Source: JALSHZ01 sp964614535
GTDB taxonomy: Bacteria > Pseudomonadota > Gammaproteobacteria > UWMA-0217
Direction of reading: 5' to 3'
Length of the DNA stretch: 43,092 bases
Assembly: GCA_964614535.1 (NCBI GenBank)
Contig: CAZTOZ010000027.1
Coordinates: 1-43,092, forward strand
The position numbers were made by a program, and so were the translations under genes. The notes below the pieces were generated by a model that saw only the letters and a list, made by a program, of their open reading frames with translations, had not been told where the DNA came from and searched no databases. Below are positions 1-8,881 of this stretch, piece by piece. Every line of letters starts with the position of its first letter. Within the stretch, counting starts at the first letter, position 1.

Positions 1-200
1 GCGGTGCCGACCGGGCCGCCGTCGCTTGTTTCGGCGAGCAGGTGGATGGCGCTGGCGTCGTCCTCGTCCCACTCCAGTGCCTCGGGCACCTGTTGCTCGA
101 CGATGAACACCTCGCGGCGGATCAGTCGCAGGCGCTCCCGGTCGGCGGGGTCGTCCCACGCCGCCCGGCGAATCCGCCAGCGCCCGGTGTCAGCCGTCAT
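1..200 (-). CDS. GNAT family N-acetyltransferase (3' end cut off by window edge)
   Basis: This is the N-terminal 66 residues of a GNAT-fold acetyltransferase; the rest lies outside the window. The visible part has the start typical of small predicted acetyltransferases: an RIRRAAW strand, then LRLIRREVFIVEQQVP, then an EWDEDDASAIHLLA segment, the usual arrangement of the beta1-alpha1-alpha2 region and beta2. The acetyl-CoA binding loop is not in view, so the substrate cannot be guessed. The ATG at 200 overlaps the end of roxA by 11 bp, so it is probably translationally coupled to roxA and purB upstream. Confidence 0.75.
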   Translation of the reverse strand, partial: MTADTGRWRIRRAAWDDPADRERLRLIRREVFIVEQQVPEALEWDEDDASAIHLLAETSDGGPVGT

Positions 201-1350
201 CGTCCAGCAGCGCCTCCAGGCGGTAGAGCTGGTGGAGAAGCTCGTGAAACGCAGGGGAGAATTCGTCGCCGCGCCAGTGGTCCCGGTCGGTGAGGCGGAG
301 GATGTCGTCCCGCAGGCTCGCCGGCAGCGTCCAGCTGTGCTGGTCGACGAACAGCGTCATGCCGCCTTCGCCGTCCGTCCAGGCGAAACGGCTGTGGGGA
401 TTGCGTCGCAGCCGCCAGCCGGTGTCGAGCCTCGCTGCAAAGGCAGTGGCATCAGGATCGGTCGCCTCGGGTGGTGAGATCTCCTCGCTCTTTGGTTCCG
501 TCAGGAAGCGGCCCAGCCACTGCGTGAACGCGTGGTTGTCGAGGCGGAGATGGTCGTCGATGATGCGGCGGATACGGGCGATGCTCTCGGCGGTGATCTC
601 GCCGGGATGTTCGAGTGCTGGCGCGCCGGCGTCGCCATAGCGCAGATCATCGGGGATCCGCAGCACGACCTCGTCGAGATAGGCCTGCAGAATCTCGCGG
701 TGACTCGGGGCGCGAAAGCCTACCGAGGCGGTCATGCACTCGCCGCGGGCGATGCCGAAATGGGCGACCCGCGGCGGCAGGTAGAGCATGTCCCCCGGCC
801 GGAGGCGCCAGACGTGCTCGGCCTCGAAGCGTTCGAGAATCCGCAGGTCGATCCCTTCGATGATGGCATCGTGATCCACCTGCTCGCTGATACGCCACTC
901 CCGTTCGCCTTCGAGCTGGATCAGAAAGACGTCGTAGTCGTCGGTGTGGGGGCCGACGCTGCCCTGATCGGCGGCGTAGCTGATCATCAGGTCGTCGATG
1001 CGCCAGTCGGCGATGAAGCGGAAGGGTTCGACCAGCGCCCGGAGTTCGGGCAGGTGTTTTTCGCAATCGCCGACCAGCAGCGTCCAGTGCGATTCGGGCA
1101 GGTTGGCGAAGAAGGCTTCGTCGAAAGGGCCGTAGTCCAGTTTCCACGGTCCGTCGGGGTGGCGTTCCTGAACGATACGGCTGTCGACCGCCTCCTCGCA
1201 GGCCAGCCCGGCCAGCTCGTGCTTGTCCAGCGGTGGCGTGGGCAGATCGAAGGCGCCGCGTACCAGCAGCGGTTTGCGCTGCCAGTGGGTCTGCATGAAC
1301 CGCGCCGGGCTGAGGCCGCCGAGCAGCGATTGCGGTGCCGTCGGGTTCAC
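190..1350 (-). CDS. roxA: RoxA, ribosomal protein uL16 arginine 3-hydroxylase (JmjC/cupin oxygenase)
   Basis: This 386-residue protein matches the YcfD/RoxA family in length (about 373 in E. coli) and layout. These 2-oxoglutarate, Fe(II)-dependent oxygenases hydroxylate an arginine of ribosomal protein L16. The JmjC core shows the iron-binding triad as H135 and D137 (GPHTDDYD) and H197 (PPRVAHFGI). It starts with the family signature around FMQTHWQRKPLLVRGAF and ends with a winged-helix-like region. The start is a GTG at 1350 overlapping the purB stop (GTGA), which indicates translational coupling. The same reading frame stays open upstream inside purB, but that stretch is antisense-frame noise. 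Identification is firm at family level. Confidence 0.93.
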   Translation of the reverse strand: MNPTAPQSLLGGLSPARFMQTHWQRKPLLVRGAFDLPTPPLDKHELAGLACEEAVDSRIVQERHPDGPWKLDYGPFDEAFFANLPESHWTLLVGDCEKHLPELRALVEPFRFIADWRIDDLMISYAADQGSVGPHTDDYDVFLIQLEGEREWRISEQVDHDAIIEGIDLRILERFEAEHVWRLRPGDMLYLPPRVAHFGIARGECMTASVGFRAPSHREILQAYLDEVVLRIPDDLRYGDAGAPALEHPGEITAESIARIRRIIDDHLRLDNHAFTQWLGRFLTEPKSEEISPPEATDPDATAFAARLDTGWRLRRNPHSRFAWTDGEGGMTLFVDQHSWTLPASLRDDILRLTDRDHWRGDEFSPAFHELLHQLYRLEALLDDDG

Positions 1351-2714
1351 ACCGAGCGGGCCTGCTCGGCCGCGTTGCCGGTGTAACCGGCGGGCGTCAG
1401 CTCGCGCAGCCGCGCCTTGGCCTCGTCGGGGATCTCCAGCGTCTCGATGAAGCGCGCCAGCGTTTCGGGGTCGATGCGCTGGCCGCGGGTCAGCTCCTTG
1501 AGCTTTTCGTAGGGGTTGGCGATGCCATGGCGGCGCATCACCGTCTGTACCGGTTCGGCCAGCACTTCGAGGTTGTCGGCCAGATCCTGAGCCAGTACCG
1601 GCGGATTGACCTCCAGTTTGTTCAGACCGCGCAGCAGCGAATCCATGGCGATCACGGTGTGGGCGATGCCGACGCCAAGGTTGCGCAATACGGTGGAGTC
1701 GGTCAGGTCGCGCTGCCAGCGGGAGATCGGCAGCTTGCGGCTGAGGTGGTCCATCAGCGCATTGGCGATGCCCATGTTGCCTTCGGCGTTTTCGAAGTCG
1801 ATGGGGTTGACCTTGTGTGGCATCGTCGAGGAGCCCACCTCGCCGGCCACCACCTTCTGCTTGAAATAGCCGAGCGAGATATAGCCCCAGATGTCGCGGG
1901 CCAGATCGGTGAGGATGGTATTGATGCGGGCGATCGCATCGAACAGCTCGGCGATGTAGTCGTGGGGCTCGATCTGCGTGGTGTAGGGATTGAAGTCCAG
2001 CCCCAGCGATTCGACGAACTGCCGCGCGAAGGCCGGCCAGTCCACTTCGGGGTAGGCGCTCAGATGGGCATTGTAGTTGCCGACGGCACCATTGATCTTG
2101 CCCAGCATCGGCACCGCGCGGAGCTGATCGAGCTGGCGCCCCAGACGGAAGGCGATGTTGGCGAACTCCTTGCCCAGCGTCGTCGGTGAGGCCGGTTGGC
2201 CGTGGGTGCGCGACAGCATCGGCTGCTCCGCCAGCGCATGGGCGATGGCCTTGAGTCTTTCCGCCACCTGTTCGAACAGCGGCAGCAACACCTCGTCGCG
2301 GCCCTTTTTCAGCATCAGCGCATGGGAGAGGTTGTTGATGTCCTCGGAGGTGCAGGCGAAGTGGAAGAATTCGTTGACCGCCTGCAACTCGGCGTTGGCG
2401 GCGATCTTCTCCTTCAAAAAGTACTCGACCGCCTTGACGTCGTGGTTGGTGGTGCGCTCGATCTCCTTCACCCGCCGCGCGTCCGTTTCGTCGAAATCGC
2501 TGACGATACGGTCGAGCAGGGCGTTCGCCTCGGCCGAGAACGGCGACAGTTCCGGAATCGCCGGGTGGGCGGCCAGGGCCTGCAACCAGCGGACCTCCAC
2601 CGCCACCCGATGGTGGATCAGGCCGAACTCGCTGAAGATCGGGCGCAGCGCCTTCGTCTTGCGTCCGTAGCGTCCATCGACGGGGGAGATAGCAGTCAGG
2701 GAGGAGAGTTCCAT
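1347..2714 (-). CDS. purB: Adenylosuccinate lyase
   Basis: PurB acts twice in purine synthesis: it splits SAICAR to AICAR and adenylosuccinate to AMP, releasing fumarate each time. The 455-residue protein has the fumarase/aspartase superfamily signature GSSTMPHKVNP (catalytic serine loop), the TSEDINN motif and the SRTHGQPASPTT histidine region. I chose the ATG at 2714 because it gives the family-typical start MELSSLTAISPVDGRYG; a GTG three codons earlier is also in frame. It is the first gene of a minus-strand unit with roxA and the GNAT gene, each overlapping the next by a few bases. Confidence 0.97.
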   Translation of the reverse strand: MELSSLTAISPVDGRYGRKTKALRPIFSEFGLIHHRVAVEVRWLQALAAHPAIPELSPFSAEANALLDRIVSDFDETDARRVKEIERTTNHDVKAVEYFLKEKIAANAELQAVNEFFHFACTSEDINNLSHALMLKKGRDEVLLPLFEQVAERLKAIAHALAEQPMLSRTHGQPASPTTLGKEFANIAFRLGRQLDQLRAVPMLGKINGAVGNYNAHLSAYPEVDWPAFARQFVESLGLDFNPYTTQIEPHDYIAELFDAIARINTILTDLARDIWGYISLGYFKQKVVAGEVGSSTMPHKVNPIDFENAEGNMGIANALMDHLSRKLPISRWQRDLTDSTVLRNLGVGIAHTVIAMDSLLRGLNKLEVNPPVLAQDLADNLEVLAEPVQTVMRRHGIANPYEKLKELTRGQRIDPETLARFIETLEIPDEAKARLRELTPAGYTGNAAEQARSV

Positions 2715-2842
2715 ACCGGTCACCAGGCCAATAATCGGGAGGCGGCATTATACCCGAACATCGAGGTATCGATTTCCCCGGTATATTGGTGCCTCGCCGA
2801 CGATTCGGCCCGGATTGCGCCCCGGCTTGGCCGCCCGTAGCT

Positions 2843-3250
2843 TCAGCCCGGCCCGAACACCGAGTTCTGCAACCATCCCCAGATGCCGACGTGGAAGTTG
2901 GGGAAGATGTCGATGCCCAGCGCCGACTTGATGAGGTAGAGAATGAGCAGGCCAAACAGCGCGGAGCTGGCCGCATAGGCCATCAGGAAATAGAATTCGG
3001 CCAGGCTGAAGAAGCGCTGCTGCTTGCGGGTGAGCTTGCGGCGGTCACGACCACCGACGATGACCAGGTAGTATCGCCAGCGCCAGAACCCAAACGAAAA
3101 ACGGATGTCGAGCGGGTGGCGCTTCCACTGTTCGGAATAGGCTTTCTCGATGGCCTGGTACTGTTCGGCCGAGAGGCTTTGACGGATACTGTGGGGAATC
3201 TTCTCGAAGAATTTCTTCGTGAACTCATCGGATGTGAGTACGGTTGACAT
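2843..3250 (-). CDS. Small conserved membrane protein of unknown function
   Basis: This 135-residue protein starts at an ATG preceded by GAGGTG at a good distance. The N-terminal half is soluble and charged (FTKKFFEKIPHSIRQSLSAE), followed by RHPLDIRFSFGFWRWRYYLV. There is then one clear hydrophobic segment at about residues 86-110 (FYFLMAYAASSALFGLLILYLI) and a shorter hydrophobic tail. It resembles small proteins I have seen in sulfur-oxidising gammaproteobacteria, but I know no function. It is divergent from hslR across 308 bp and tandem with purB. Confidence 0.75.
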   Translation of the reverse strand: MSTVLTSDEFTKKFFEKIPHSIRQSLSAEQYQAIEKAYSEQWKRHPLDIRFSFGFWRWRYYLVIVGGRDRRKLTRKQQRFFSLAEFYFLMAYAASSALFGLLILYLIKSALGIDIFPNFHVGIWGWLQNSVFGPG

Positions 3251-3380
3251 GTGGCACCTCGATAACAGTACATCGCTGTTATTTCTTGTTGTATGAGTGG
3301 GAACCCTCCCTGGTTCCCACCGTCGAAACCCAAGCGCCGTCCCTGGCAACGTCTGATGCTGAAAACTCAACAAAATCCGT

Positions 3381-3558
3381 CTGACATCCTGTCAACTCCT
3401 GCTACTTTAGGGAAAACCTGGGGCAGGGTGAAAGCGACAATGGATGGGCTGCCCAAAAGGCGGGATGAACGGGCAATTTTTAGACTTTGTATAAACGGAC
3501 GTCATATCTTGATGATTTCACGGAAAAACCCGTGTGCTCGACAGGCTGATCGAGGTGC
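3381..3558 (+). promoter_or_regulatory. hslR leader: candidate promoters and a hairpin
   Basis: The gap upstream of hslR has three items worth noting. CTGACA (3381-3386) and TACTTT (3403-3408), 16 bp apart, form a weak sigma-70-like pair. Downstream, GGGCAG and CTGCCC (about 3421-3454) can close a stem around a purine-rich loop. Nearest the gene, CTTGATG (3508-3514), 14 bp, then CCCGTGTG (3529-3536) resembles the sigma-32 consensus (CTTGAAA, 13-15 bp, CCCCATNT). That would fit a heat-shock gene. The -10 half is imperfect, so this is a candidate only. Confidence 0.35.
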
Positions 3559-3954
3559 GTGGTGAACGAACCGACGCAGAGTGTACGGCTCGACAAATGG
3601 CTCTGGGCGGCCCGGTTCTTCAAGACTCGGGCGCTGGCGACCGAGGCGATCGGTGGTGGCCGGGTGCATCTCAACGGCAAACGGGTGAAGCCGGCCCGCG
3701 CGGTCAGGCCCGGCGATGTCATCGAGGTATGGCGTGGGCCCGACCGCTACCTCATCGTGGTGGAAGGGGTGAGCACGCGCCGTGGGCCGGCCAGGGAGGC
3801 GCAGACGCTCTATCGGGAGACCGAGGAGAGTATCGCCAGCCGTGAAGCGGCCGCGGCCCAGCGCAAGATGGCCTATCAGGGCGCCAGGCCCGCGCGCCAA
3901 CGGCCATCGGGACGGGATCGGCGCCGTATCCGCAATCTGACCGGCAAGGCTTGA
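3559..3954 (+). CDS. hslR: Hsp15, ribosome-associated heat-shock protein with S4 domain
   Basis: Hsp15 binds free 50S subunits that carry a stalled peptidyl-tRNA and helps recycle them. The 131-residue protein begins with the S4 RNA-binding domain: VRLDKWLWAARFFKTRALAT, then GGGRVHLNGKRVKPARAVRPGD. A basic C-terminal tail (RPSGRDRRRIRNLTGK) follows. Length and both motifs match E. coli HslR (133 aa). The start is one of two adjacent GTG codons (3559 or 3562) with GAGG a few bases upstream. It stands alone; pcnB begins 78 bp downstream with its own ribosome-binding site. Confidence 0.93.
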   Translation: MVNEPTQSVRLDKWLWAARFFKTRALATEAIGGGRVHLNGKRVKPARAVRPGDVIEVWRGPDRYLIVVEGVSTRRGPAREAQTLYRETEESIASREAAAAQRKMAYQGARPARQRPSGRDRRRIRNLTGKA

Positions 3955-4032
3955 TCCCCGACCTCGTGACAAACAGTGGTAGAATCCCGCGTTTTATTGC
4001 GACACACAGGCCACGATGAAGAAGGAGTCTCC

Positions 4033-5355
4033 ATGACCCCGAGCGAGGACGAGCCGTTGATCCTCGACGAGGCGACGCACGGTATTCCCCTGTCGAAAAT
4101 CGATGTCAACGCCCGCAAGGTGCTGAACCGGCTCCACGAGGCGGGCTATCGTGCCTGCCTGGTGGGCGGCGGCGTGCGTGACCTGATGCTCGGGCTGACG
4201 CCGAAGGACTTCGATGTGGCCACCGATGCAACGCCGGAGGAGGTCAAGCGGCTGTTTCGCAATGCCCGGCTGATCGGGCGGCGGTTTCGCCTGGCGCATG
4301 TCCGTTTTGGCCGCGATATCATCGAGGTGGCCACGTTCCGCGCGCCCCACGAAGAGGCCATCGAGGACGCCGAGGCCTTGGTCGAGGCCAATGGCCGGAT
4401 TCTGCGCGACAACGTCTATGGCACGCTGGAACAGGACGTCTGGCGGCGTGATTTCACCATCAACTCCCTCTACTACGATATCGCCGACCATACCGTCATC
4501 GACTTCACCGGTGGTGTCTCCGATCTGCGCGAGGGCGTGCTGCGGATGATCGGCAATTCCGAGCAGCGTTACCATGAGGATCCGGTGCGGATGTTGCGGG
4601 CGGTGCGATTCGCCGCCAAGCTGGGATTTCGCATCGACCCCGAGGCCGAGCGGATCATCACCGATCTGGCCGATCTGTTGGCGGACGTGGCGCCGGCGCG
4701 GCTGTTCGAGGAGTTTCTCAAGTTGATGCACGGCGGTGCGGCGTTGCGGACCTTCGAGATGCTGCGCCAGTATGATCTCTTCGGTGAGCTCTTCCCGGAG
4801 ACCGACGAGTTCCTCGACGAGGACGACGATGGCGGTTTCGAGCGCCTCATTCGCAATGCTCTGGAGAACACCGACAAGCGGATTGCCGAGGGCAAGCCGG
4901 TCAATCCGGCCTTTTTGGTGGCGGTGTTTCTGTGGAAGCCGATTGTCGCCGAGCAGACGGCGTTGATCGAGACGGAGGGGTTGTCGCCGTTCGTGGCGTT
5001 GCAGAAGGCGAGCCAGGCGGTGTTGGCGCACGAGGTCAAGTTCGTGGCGATTCCGAAGCGCTACAGCCTGCAGTCGCGGGAGATTTGGGAGATGCAGATG
5101 CGGCTGCCCAATACGCGTGGAAAACGACCACTGCGGCTGTTGGGTGAGCCACGTTTCCGCGCGGCCTACGATTTTCTCTGCCTGCGCGCCCATTCGGGCG
5201 AGGAGGCGTTGCTGCCGCTGTGCGAGTGGTGGACGAAGTTTCAGGAGGAGAATCCGGTCAACCGCAAGCCGGCCACTCCCGCCCCGTCGTCGCGTCGCCG
5301 GCAGCCACCACGCCGCCGTTCACGGCGGCGCAAGCCGGCATCCAATGCCCAGTAG
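4033..5355 (+). CDS. pcnB: Poly(A) polymerase I
   Basis: PcnB adds poly(A) tails to RNA 3' ends, which promotes decay. The 440-residue protein has the nucleotidyltransferase head: LVGGGVRDLMLG followed by the two-carboxylate motif KDFDVATDA at about residues 50-60, then RRFRLAHV and a third-carboxylate strand (DIIEVATFR). The RNA-binding neck (RRDFTINSLYYD, then HEDPVRMLRAVRFAAKLGF) is intact. The tail after residue 410 is rich in arginine, proline and serine, as in many PcnB proteins. The ATG at 4033 has AAGGAG seven bases upstream; an upstream in-frame start lacks one. The 3' end overlaps folK by 11 bp. Confidence 0.95.
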   Translation: MTPSEDEPLILDEATHGIPLSKIDVNARKVLNRLHEAGYRACLVGGGVRDLMLGLTPKDFDVATDATPEEVKRLFRNARLIGRRFRLAHVRFGRDIIEVATFRAPHEEAIEDAEALVEANGRILRDNVYGTLEQDVWRRDFTINSLYYDIADHTVIDFTGGVSDLREGVLRMIGNSEQRYHEDPVRMLRAVRFAAKLGFRIDPEAERIITDLADLLADVAPARLFEEFLKLMHGGAALRTFEMLRQYDLFGELFPETDEFLDEDDDGGFERLIRNALENTDKRIAEGKPVNPAFLVAVFLWKPIVAEQTALIETEGLSPFVALQKASQAVLAHEVKFVAIPKRYSLQSREIWEMQMRLPNTRGKRPLRLLGEPRFRAAYDFLCLRAHSGEEALLPLCEWWTKFQEENPVNRKPATPAPSSRRRQPPRRRSRRRKPASNAQ

Positions 5356-5875
5356 CGTTACCGCCTACATCGGTCTCGGCGGCAATCTGGGCAATCCCCG
5401 TGCCACGATCGTGACCGCGCTCGAGACCCTCGACCGCCTGCCCGGCGTCGTGGTCGAGGCGTGTTCGTCCTGTTATCGCAGTGCCGCCCTGACGCTGCCC
5501 GGAACGCCGGGCGCATGGCGTCAGCCGGACTACGTCAATGCCGTGGCCAGGCTTGGCACCCGCCTGCCACCGTTGCAGTTGCTGCGCCGCATGCAGGGCA
5601 TCGAGAAGCGGCTCGGGCGGCTGCGCACCGGACGGCGCTGGGCGGCGCGACGCCTGGACCTCGATCTGCTGCTCTATGGCGACCGGCGCATCCACCTGCC
5701 GCGGCTGCGGGTGCCGCATCCCGCCATGGCGGAACGCGCTTTCGTCCTGGTGCCGCTGGCCGAGGTGGCGCCGCGTGGGCTGCGGATTCCCGGGGTCGGG
5801 CCGCTGGATGCAATGCTGGCGTATTTGCCGGACAATACCCTCGAGTCTATGGGCGGATGTGACGCAGATGGCTGA
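5345..5875 (+). CDS. folK: 6-hydroxymethyl-7,8-dihydropterin pyrophosphokinase
   Basis: FolK transfers pyrophosphate from ATP to 6-hydroxymethyl-dihydropterin in folate synthesis. The 176-residue protein shows the family pattern: AYIGLGGNLGNP at the start, the pterin-contacting YVNAVARLGT strand, and the signature RRLDLDLLLYGD with the two metal-binding aspartates. It ends with LRVPHPAMAERAFVLVPLAEVAP. The start codon lies inside the pcnB stop region (11-bp overlap) and the gene overlaps the kinase gene downstream by 8 bp. pcnB-folK-pan is the order also seen in E. coli. Confidence 0.95.
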   Translation: MPSSVTAYIGLGGNLGNPRATIVTALETLDRLPGVVVEACSSCYRSAALTLPGTPGAWRQPDYVNAVARLGTRLPPLQLLRRMQGIEKRLGRLRTGRRWAARRLDLDLLLYGDRRIHLPRLRVPHPAMAERAFVLVPLAEVAPRGLRIPGVGPLDAMLAYLPDNTLESMGGCDADG

Positions 5876-6512
5876 AGATTCCAGATACATCGTGGTCGAG
5901 GGACCGATTGGCGTCGGCAAGACGACGCTGGCCTCCCGTCTGGCCGAGGACTTGAAGGCGAACCTGATACTGGAGCGGGCCGACGAGAACCCGTTTCTGG
6001 AGAAGTTCTATGTCAATCCGCGGCAGATGGCGCTGCATACCCAGCTGTTCTTTCTGCTGCAGCGCAAGCAGCAGGTGGAGGGCATCGACCGGGACCGGGA
6101 GGACGAGCGCATCGTCTCCGATTTTCTGCTGGAGAAGGACCGGCTGTTCGCCGAGGCGACGCTCAGCGATACCGAGTTCCGGCTCTACGACCAGATCTAC
6201 CAGGCGCTGATCTCGTGCTCGCCGAAGCCGGATCTGGTCGTTTATCTGCAGGCGCCGACCGAAGTGCTGCTGCAACGCATTCGCCGGCGTGGCCGCCGTT
6301 TCGAGCGCCCGATCGACAGCACCTATCTGCACCAGCTGACCGATGCCTATGCCAGCTTCTTTCACTACTACAGCGATGCGCCGCTGCTGATTGTCAATGC
6401 CACCGAGATCGATTTTGCCCACAATGAAAACGACTACCGCCGTCTGTTCGAACAGATTTCGACGATCGGCAAGGGGCGTCACTTCTTCAATCCGTTGCCG
6501 GACGCAGGCTGA
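5868..6512 (+). CDS. Deoxynucleoside kinase (dAdo/dGuo kinase-like)
   Basis: This 214-residue P-loop kinase belongs to the deoxyribonucleoside kinase family, which phosphorylates deoxynucleosides for salvage. The Walker A loop is GPIGVGKTTLASRL (about residues 13-26). The catalytic ERIVSDFLLEKDRLFA region follows, then the LID-like arginine stretch RIRRRGRRFE. The exact nucleoside cannot be read from the sequence. It sits between folK (8-bp overlap) and panB (3-bp gap). This kinase is often found between folK and panB in gammaproteobacteria, so the operon is probably folK-kinase-panB-panC. Confidence 0.88.
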   Translation: MAEDSRYIVVEGPIGVGKTTLASRLAEDLKANLILERADENPFLEKFYVNPRQMALHTQLFFLLQRKQQVEGIDRDREDERIVSDFLLEKDRLFAEATLSDTEFRLYDQIYQALISCSPKPDLVVYLQAPTEVLLQRIRRRGRRFERPIDSTYLHQLTDAYASFFHYYSDAPLLIVNATEIDFAHNENDYRRLFEQISTIGKGRHFFNPLPDAG

Positions 6513-6515
6513 GCG

Positions 6516-7331
6516 ATGAGTCTCCATGCCACCACCCGTCGTGTCACCGTCGCCACGCTGCGAAGGATGAAGGCCGAAGGCGAGAAGATCGCCTGTCTGA
6601 CGGCCTACGATGCCAGTTTTGCCGCCGTGCTCGACGAGGCCGGCGTCGATGTGATGCTGGTGGGCGACTCCCTCGGCATGGTGGTGCAGGGGCACGACAC
6701 CACCGTGCCGGTGACGGTGGACGACATCGTCTATCACAGCCGGGCGGTTGCCAGCCGTTGCCGGCGCGCGTTGCTCATGGCCGACATGCCGTTCATGAGC
6801 TACACCTCCACCCGGCAGGCAATGGCCTCGGCGGCGCGATTGATGCAAGAGGGGCAGGCCCAGATCGTCAAGCTCGAAGGGGACGCGCGTCAGGTCGAGG
6901 TGGTCAGCAAACTGGCCGAACACGGGGTGCCGGTCTGTGCCCATATTGGCCTGCAACCGCAACTGGTCCACAAACTGGGGGGGTACCGTGTCCAGGGGCG
7001 TGACCCTGATCAGGCCGCGGCGATGATCAAGGATGCGGTGGCGCTGGAGCGGGCCGGGGCCGACATGCTGCTGCTGGAGTGTGTGCCGGCGCTGTTGGCC
7101 GACGAGATCACGGCCGAGCTGGACATCCCGGTCATCGGAATCGGTGCCAGTGGCGGTTGTGACGGACAGATTCTGGTGTTGCAGGACATTCTCGGGATCA
7201 CGCCGGGCAAGGCGCCTGGCTTCGTGCGCGATTTCATGGCCGGGCAGCAGAGTATCCAGGCCGCGGTGAAGGCCTATGTGGATGCCGTCAGGTCGGGGGC
7301 CTTCCCGGCGGAGCAGCACCTGTTCAAGTAG
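6516..7331 (+). CDS. panB: 3-methyl-2-oxobutanoate hydroxymethyltransferase
   Basis: PanB makes ketopantoate from 2-oxoisovalerate and methylene-tetrahydrofolate, the first committed step of pantothenate synthesis. The 271-residue protein carries the metal-binding VMLVGDSLGMVVQGH segment, MADMPFMSY, the KLEGD strand, VCAHIGLQPQ and the IGIGASGGCDGQILVLQDILG region, all typical. Length is normal (about 264 in E. coli). The ATG lies 3 bp after the kinase stop, and panC follows 30 bp downstream. The folate link with folK in the same operon is a known neighbourhood. Confidence 0.97.
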   Translation: MSLHATTRRVTVATLRRMKAEGEKIACLTAYDASFAAVLDEAGVDVMLVGDSLGMVVQGHDTTVPVTVDDIVYHSRAVASRCRRALLMADMPFMSYTSTRQAMASAARLMQEGQAQIVKLEGDARQVEVVSKLAEHGVPVCAHIGLQPQLVHKLGGYRVQGRDPDQAAAMIKDAVALERAGADMLLLECVPALLADEITAELDIPVIGIGASGGCDGQILVLQDILGITPGKAPGFVRDFMAGQQSIQAAVKAYVDAVRSGAFPAEQHLFK

Positions 7332-7361
7332 AAGAAGCCGTATAAGGATCGACGACATCGT

Positions 7362-8204
7362 ATGCAGCAGGTCAACGACACCAGAAGGCTGCGGGCGCTG
7401 CTGAAGACGCAGGTCGCCGCAGGGCGCAGCATCGGCTTCGTGCCGACGATGGGCAATCTCCACGCGGGGCATCTGTCGCTGGTGCGTCGGGCGCGCGCCC
7501 AGGCCGACTACGTGGTCGTCAGCATCTTCGTCAATCCGTTACAGTTCGACCGCCAGGACGATCTCGATGCCTATCCACGCACTTTGGAGCAGGATGCCCG
7601 CCTGCTGGAGCAGGAGGGGGTCAACTTGCTCTACGCGCCCGAGCCGGAGACGTTCTACCCCGATGCCCCCGAGCGGTTGACGCGGGTCGAGGTGCCGGGG
7701 CTGACGGAGCGGCTGGAAGGCGCCGCCCGCCCCGGGCATTTCGCTGGTGTGGCAACTGTGGTGACGCGGCTGTTCAACCTGGTGCAGCCGGATGTCGCGA
7801 TCTTCGGCGAAAAGGACTTCCAGCAGCTGAGAATGATCGAGAAGATGGTCGAGGATCTGGCCATGCCGGTGACGATTCTCTCCGAGCCCACCGTGCGTGA
7901 GCCCGATGGACTGGCCATGAGTTCACGCAATGCCCGTTTGAGCGACGCGCAGCGGCGGCAGGCGCCCAAACTCCACCAGACCCTGAGAAAAATCGCCGAA
8001 GTGGTGCGTCTGGGGGGCAGGGACTTCAGAAAACTGGAGTCGAAAGGCATCGAAATGCTGCAAAAAGACGGCTTTTGTGTCGATTATCTGGAAATTTGCA
8101 GGGCCGTTGACCTGCAGCCGGCCAGTGCGGGCGATCCGGAGCCGATCGTGTTGGTGGCGGCCTGGCTCGGTGAAACGCGGCTGATCGACAATCTCAGGAT
8201 CTGA
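7362..8204 (+). CDS. panC: Pantothenate synthetase
   Basis: PanC joins pantoate and beta-alanine using ATP. The 280-residue protein has the class I tRNA-synthetase-like fold signatures: PTMGNLHAGHLSLV with the HxGH motif at about residues 31-34, FVNPLQF, the IFGEKDFQQL strand and the KMSKS-like loop LAMSSRNARLS. Length is normal (283 in E. coli). The start ATG follows panB by 30 bp. panD, the third gene of the pathway, follows after 171 bp rather than being tightly linked. Confidence 0.97.
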   Translation: MQQVNDTRRLRALLKTQVAAGRSIGFVPTMGNLHAGHLSLVRRARAQADYVVVSIFVNPLQFDRQDDLDAYPRTLEQDARLLEQEGVNLLYAPEPETFYPDAPERLTRVEVPGLTERLEGAARPGHFAGVATVVTRLFNLVQPDVAIFGEKDFQQLRMIEKMVEDLAMPVTILSEPTVREPDGLAMSSRNARLSDAQRRQAPKLHQTLRKIAEVVRLGGRDFRKLESKGIEMLQKDGFCVDYLEICRAVDLQPASAGDPEPIVLVAAWLGETRLIDNLRI

Positions 8205-8375
8205 TCACCTTCCGCTGCGGCCTCGTTCAGCCGGCTGTCATCGACGGCGTGGCGAAATGGCGTGTTCCCGGTGTCCCATGCGCTTTCCGGGGTGGGCCGG
8301 GTTGCATCGGGGGTGTTTGAACACGCCCACCCCATCCCTCATAATGGAACCGTCGCGTCTGAATCGAGGTGATTG

Positions 8376-8756
8376 ATGAGGCTCACGCTTTTGAAGTCCA
8401 AACTGCACAGGGTAACCGTCACCAACGTCGAGTTGGGATACGAGGGTTCCTGCGCCATCGATACCGATCTGATGGATGCAGCGGGTATTCACGAATACGA
8501 GCGGATCGAGATCTACAACGTCACCAACGGTGAGCGTTTCGCCACCTATGCCATCCGCGGTGAGGCGGGCAGTGGCATGATATCCGTCAATGGCGCGGCG
8601 GCGCACAAGGCGGAGGTCAACGACATCGTCATCATCTGTACTTACGCCGAGATGGAAGAGGCGGAGGCTGCTCGCCACAAGCCGAAGCTGGTCTATGTCG
8701 ATGATCGCAACGAAATCATCCGCGTGGCGGGCGCAATCCCCGAGCAGGCCGCGTAG
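8376..8756 (+). CDS. panD: Aspartate 1-decarboxylase proenzyme
   Basis: PanD converts aspartate to beta-alanine, the second substrate of PanC. It is made as a proenzyme that cleaves itself between glycine and serine to form a pyruvoyl group. The site is visible as YEGSCAID, at Gly24-Ser25 as in other PanD proteins. The 126-residue length matches the family, as do LKSKLHRV at the start and the NGAAAHKAEVNDIVII strand. The ATG at 8376 has GAGGTG upstream; a TTG one codon earlier is also open. Confidence 0.96.
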   Translation: MRLTLLKSKLHRVTVTNVELGYEGSCAIDTDLMDAAGIHEYERIEIYNVTNGERFATYAIRGEAGSGMISVNGAAAHKAEVNDIVIICTYAEMEEAEAARHKPKLVYVDDRNEIIRVAGAIPEQAA

Positions 8757-8881
8757 CGGGATTGGGGCGTCCGCGCGGGGCGCCGACTGAAGGGACGAAT
8801 CGCCCCCGCCAGAAGGGGAGGTCGTCGACGCTGGATTGGGGAGTCCACAACCAAACACACCTACCCGTGGGCTAGATTGTC

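Noticed and set aside
1351..2976. The roxA reading frame stays open far upstream on the minus strand, giving an apparent 928-residue protein.
   Set aside because: The extra part lies inside purB in another frame and has an arginine/proline-rich composition typical of shadow frames. The GTG overlapping the purB stop gives the normal RoxA length.
3410..3485. A possible cyclic-di-GMP or similar riboswitch in the hslR leader.
   Set aside because: The GEMM core motifs (GCAAAGCCNC and the tetraloop receptor) are absent; only one simple stem is present.
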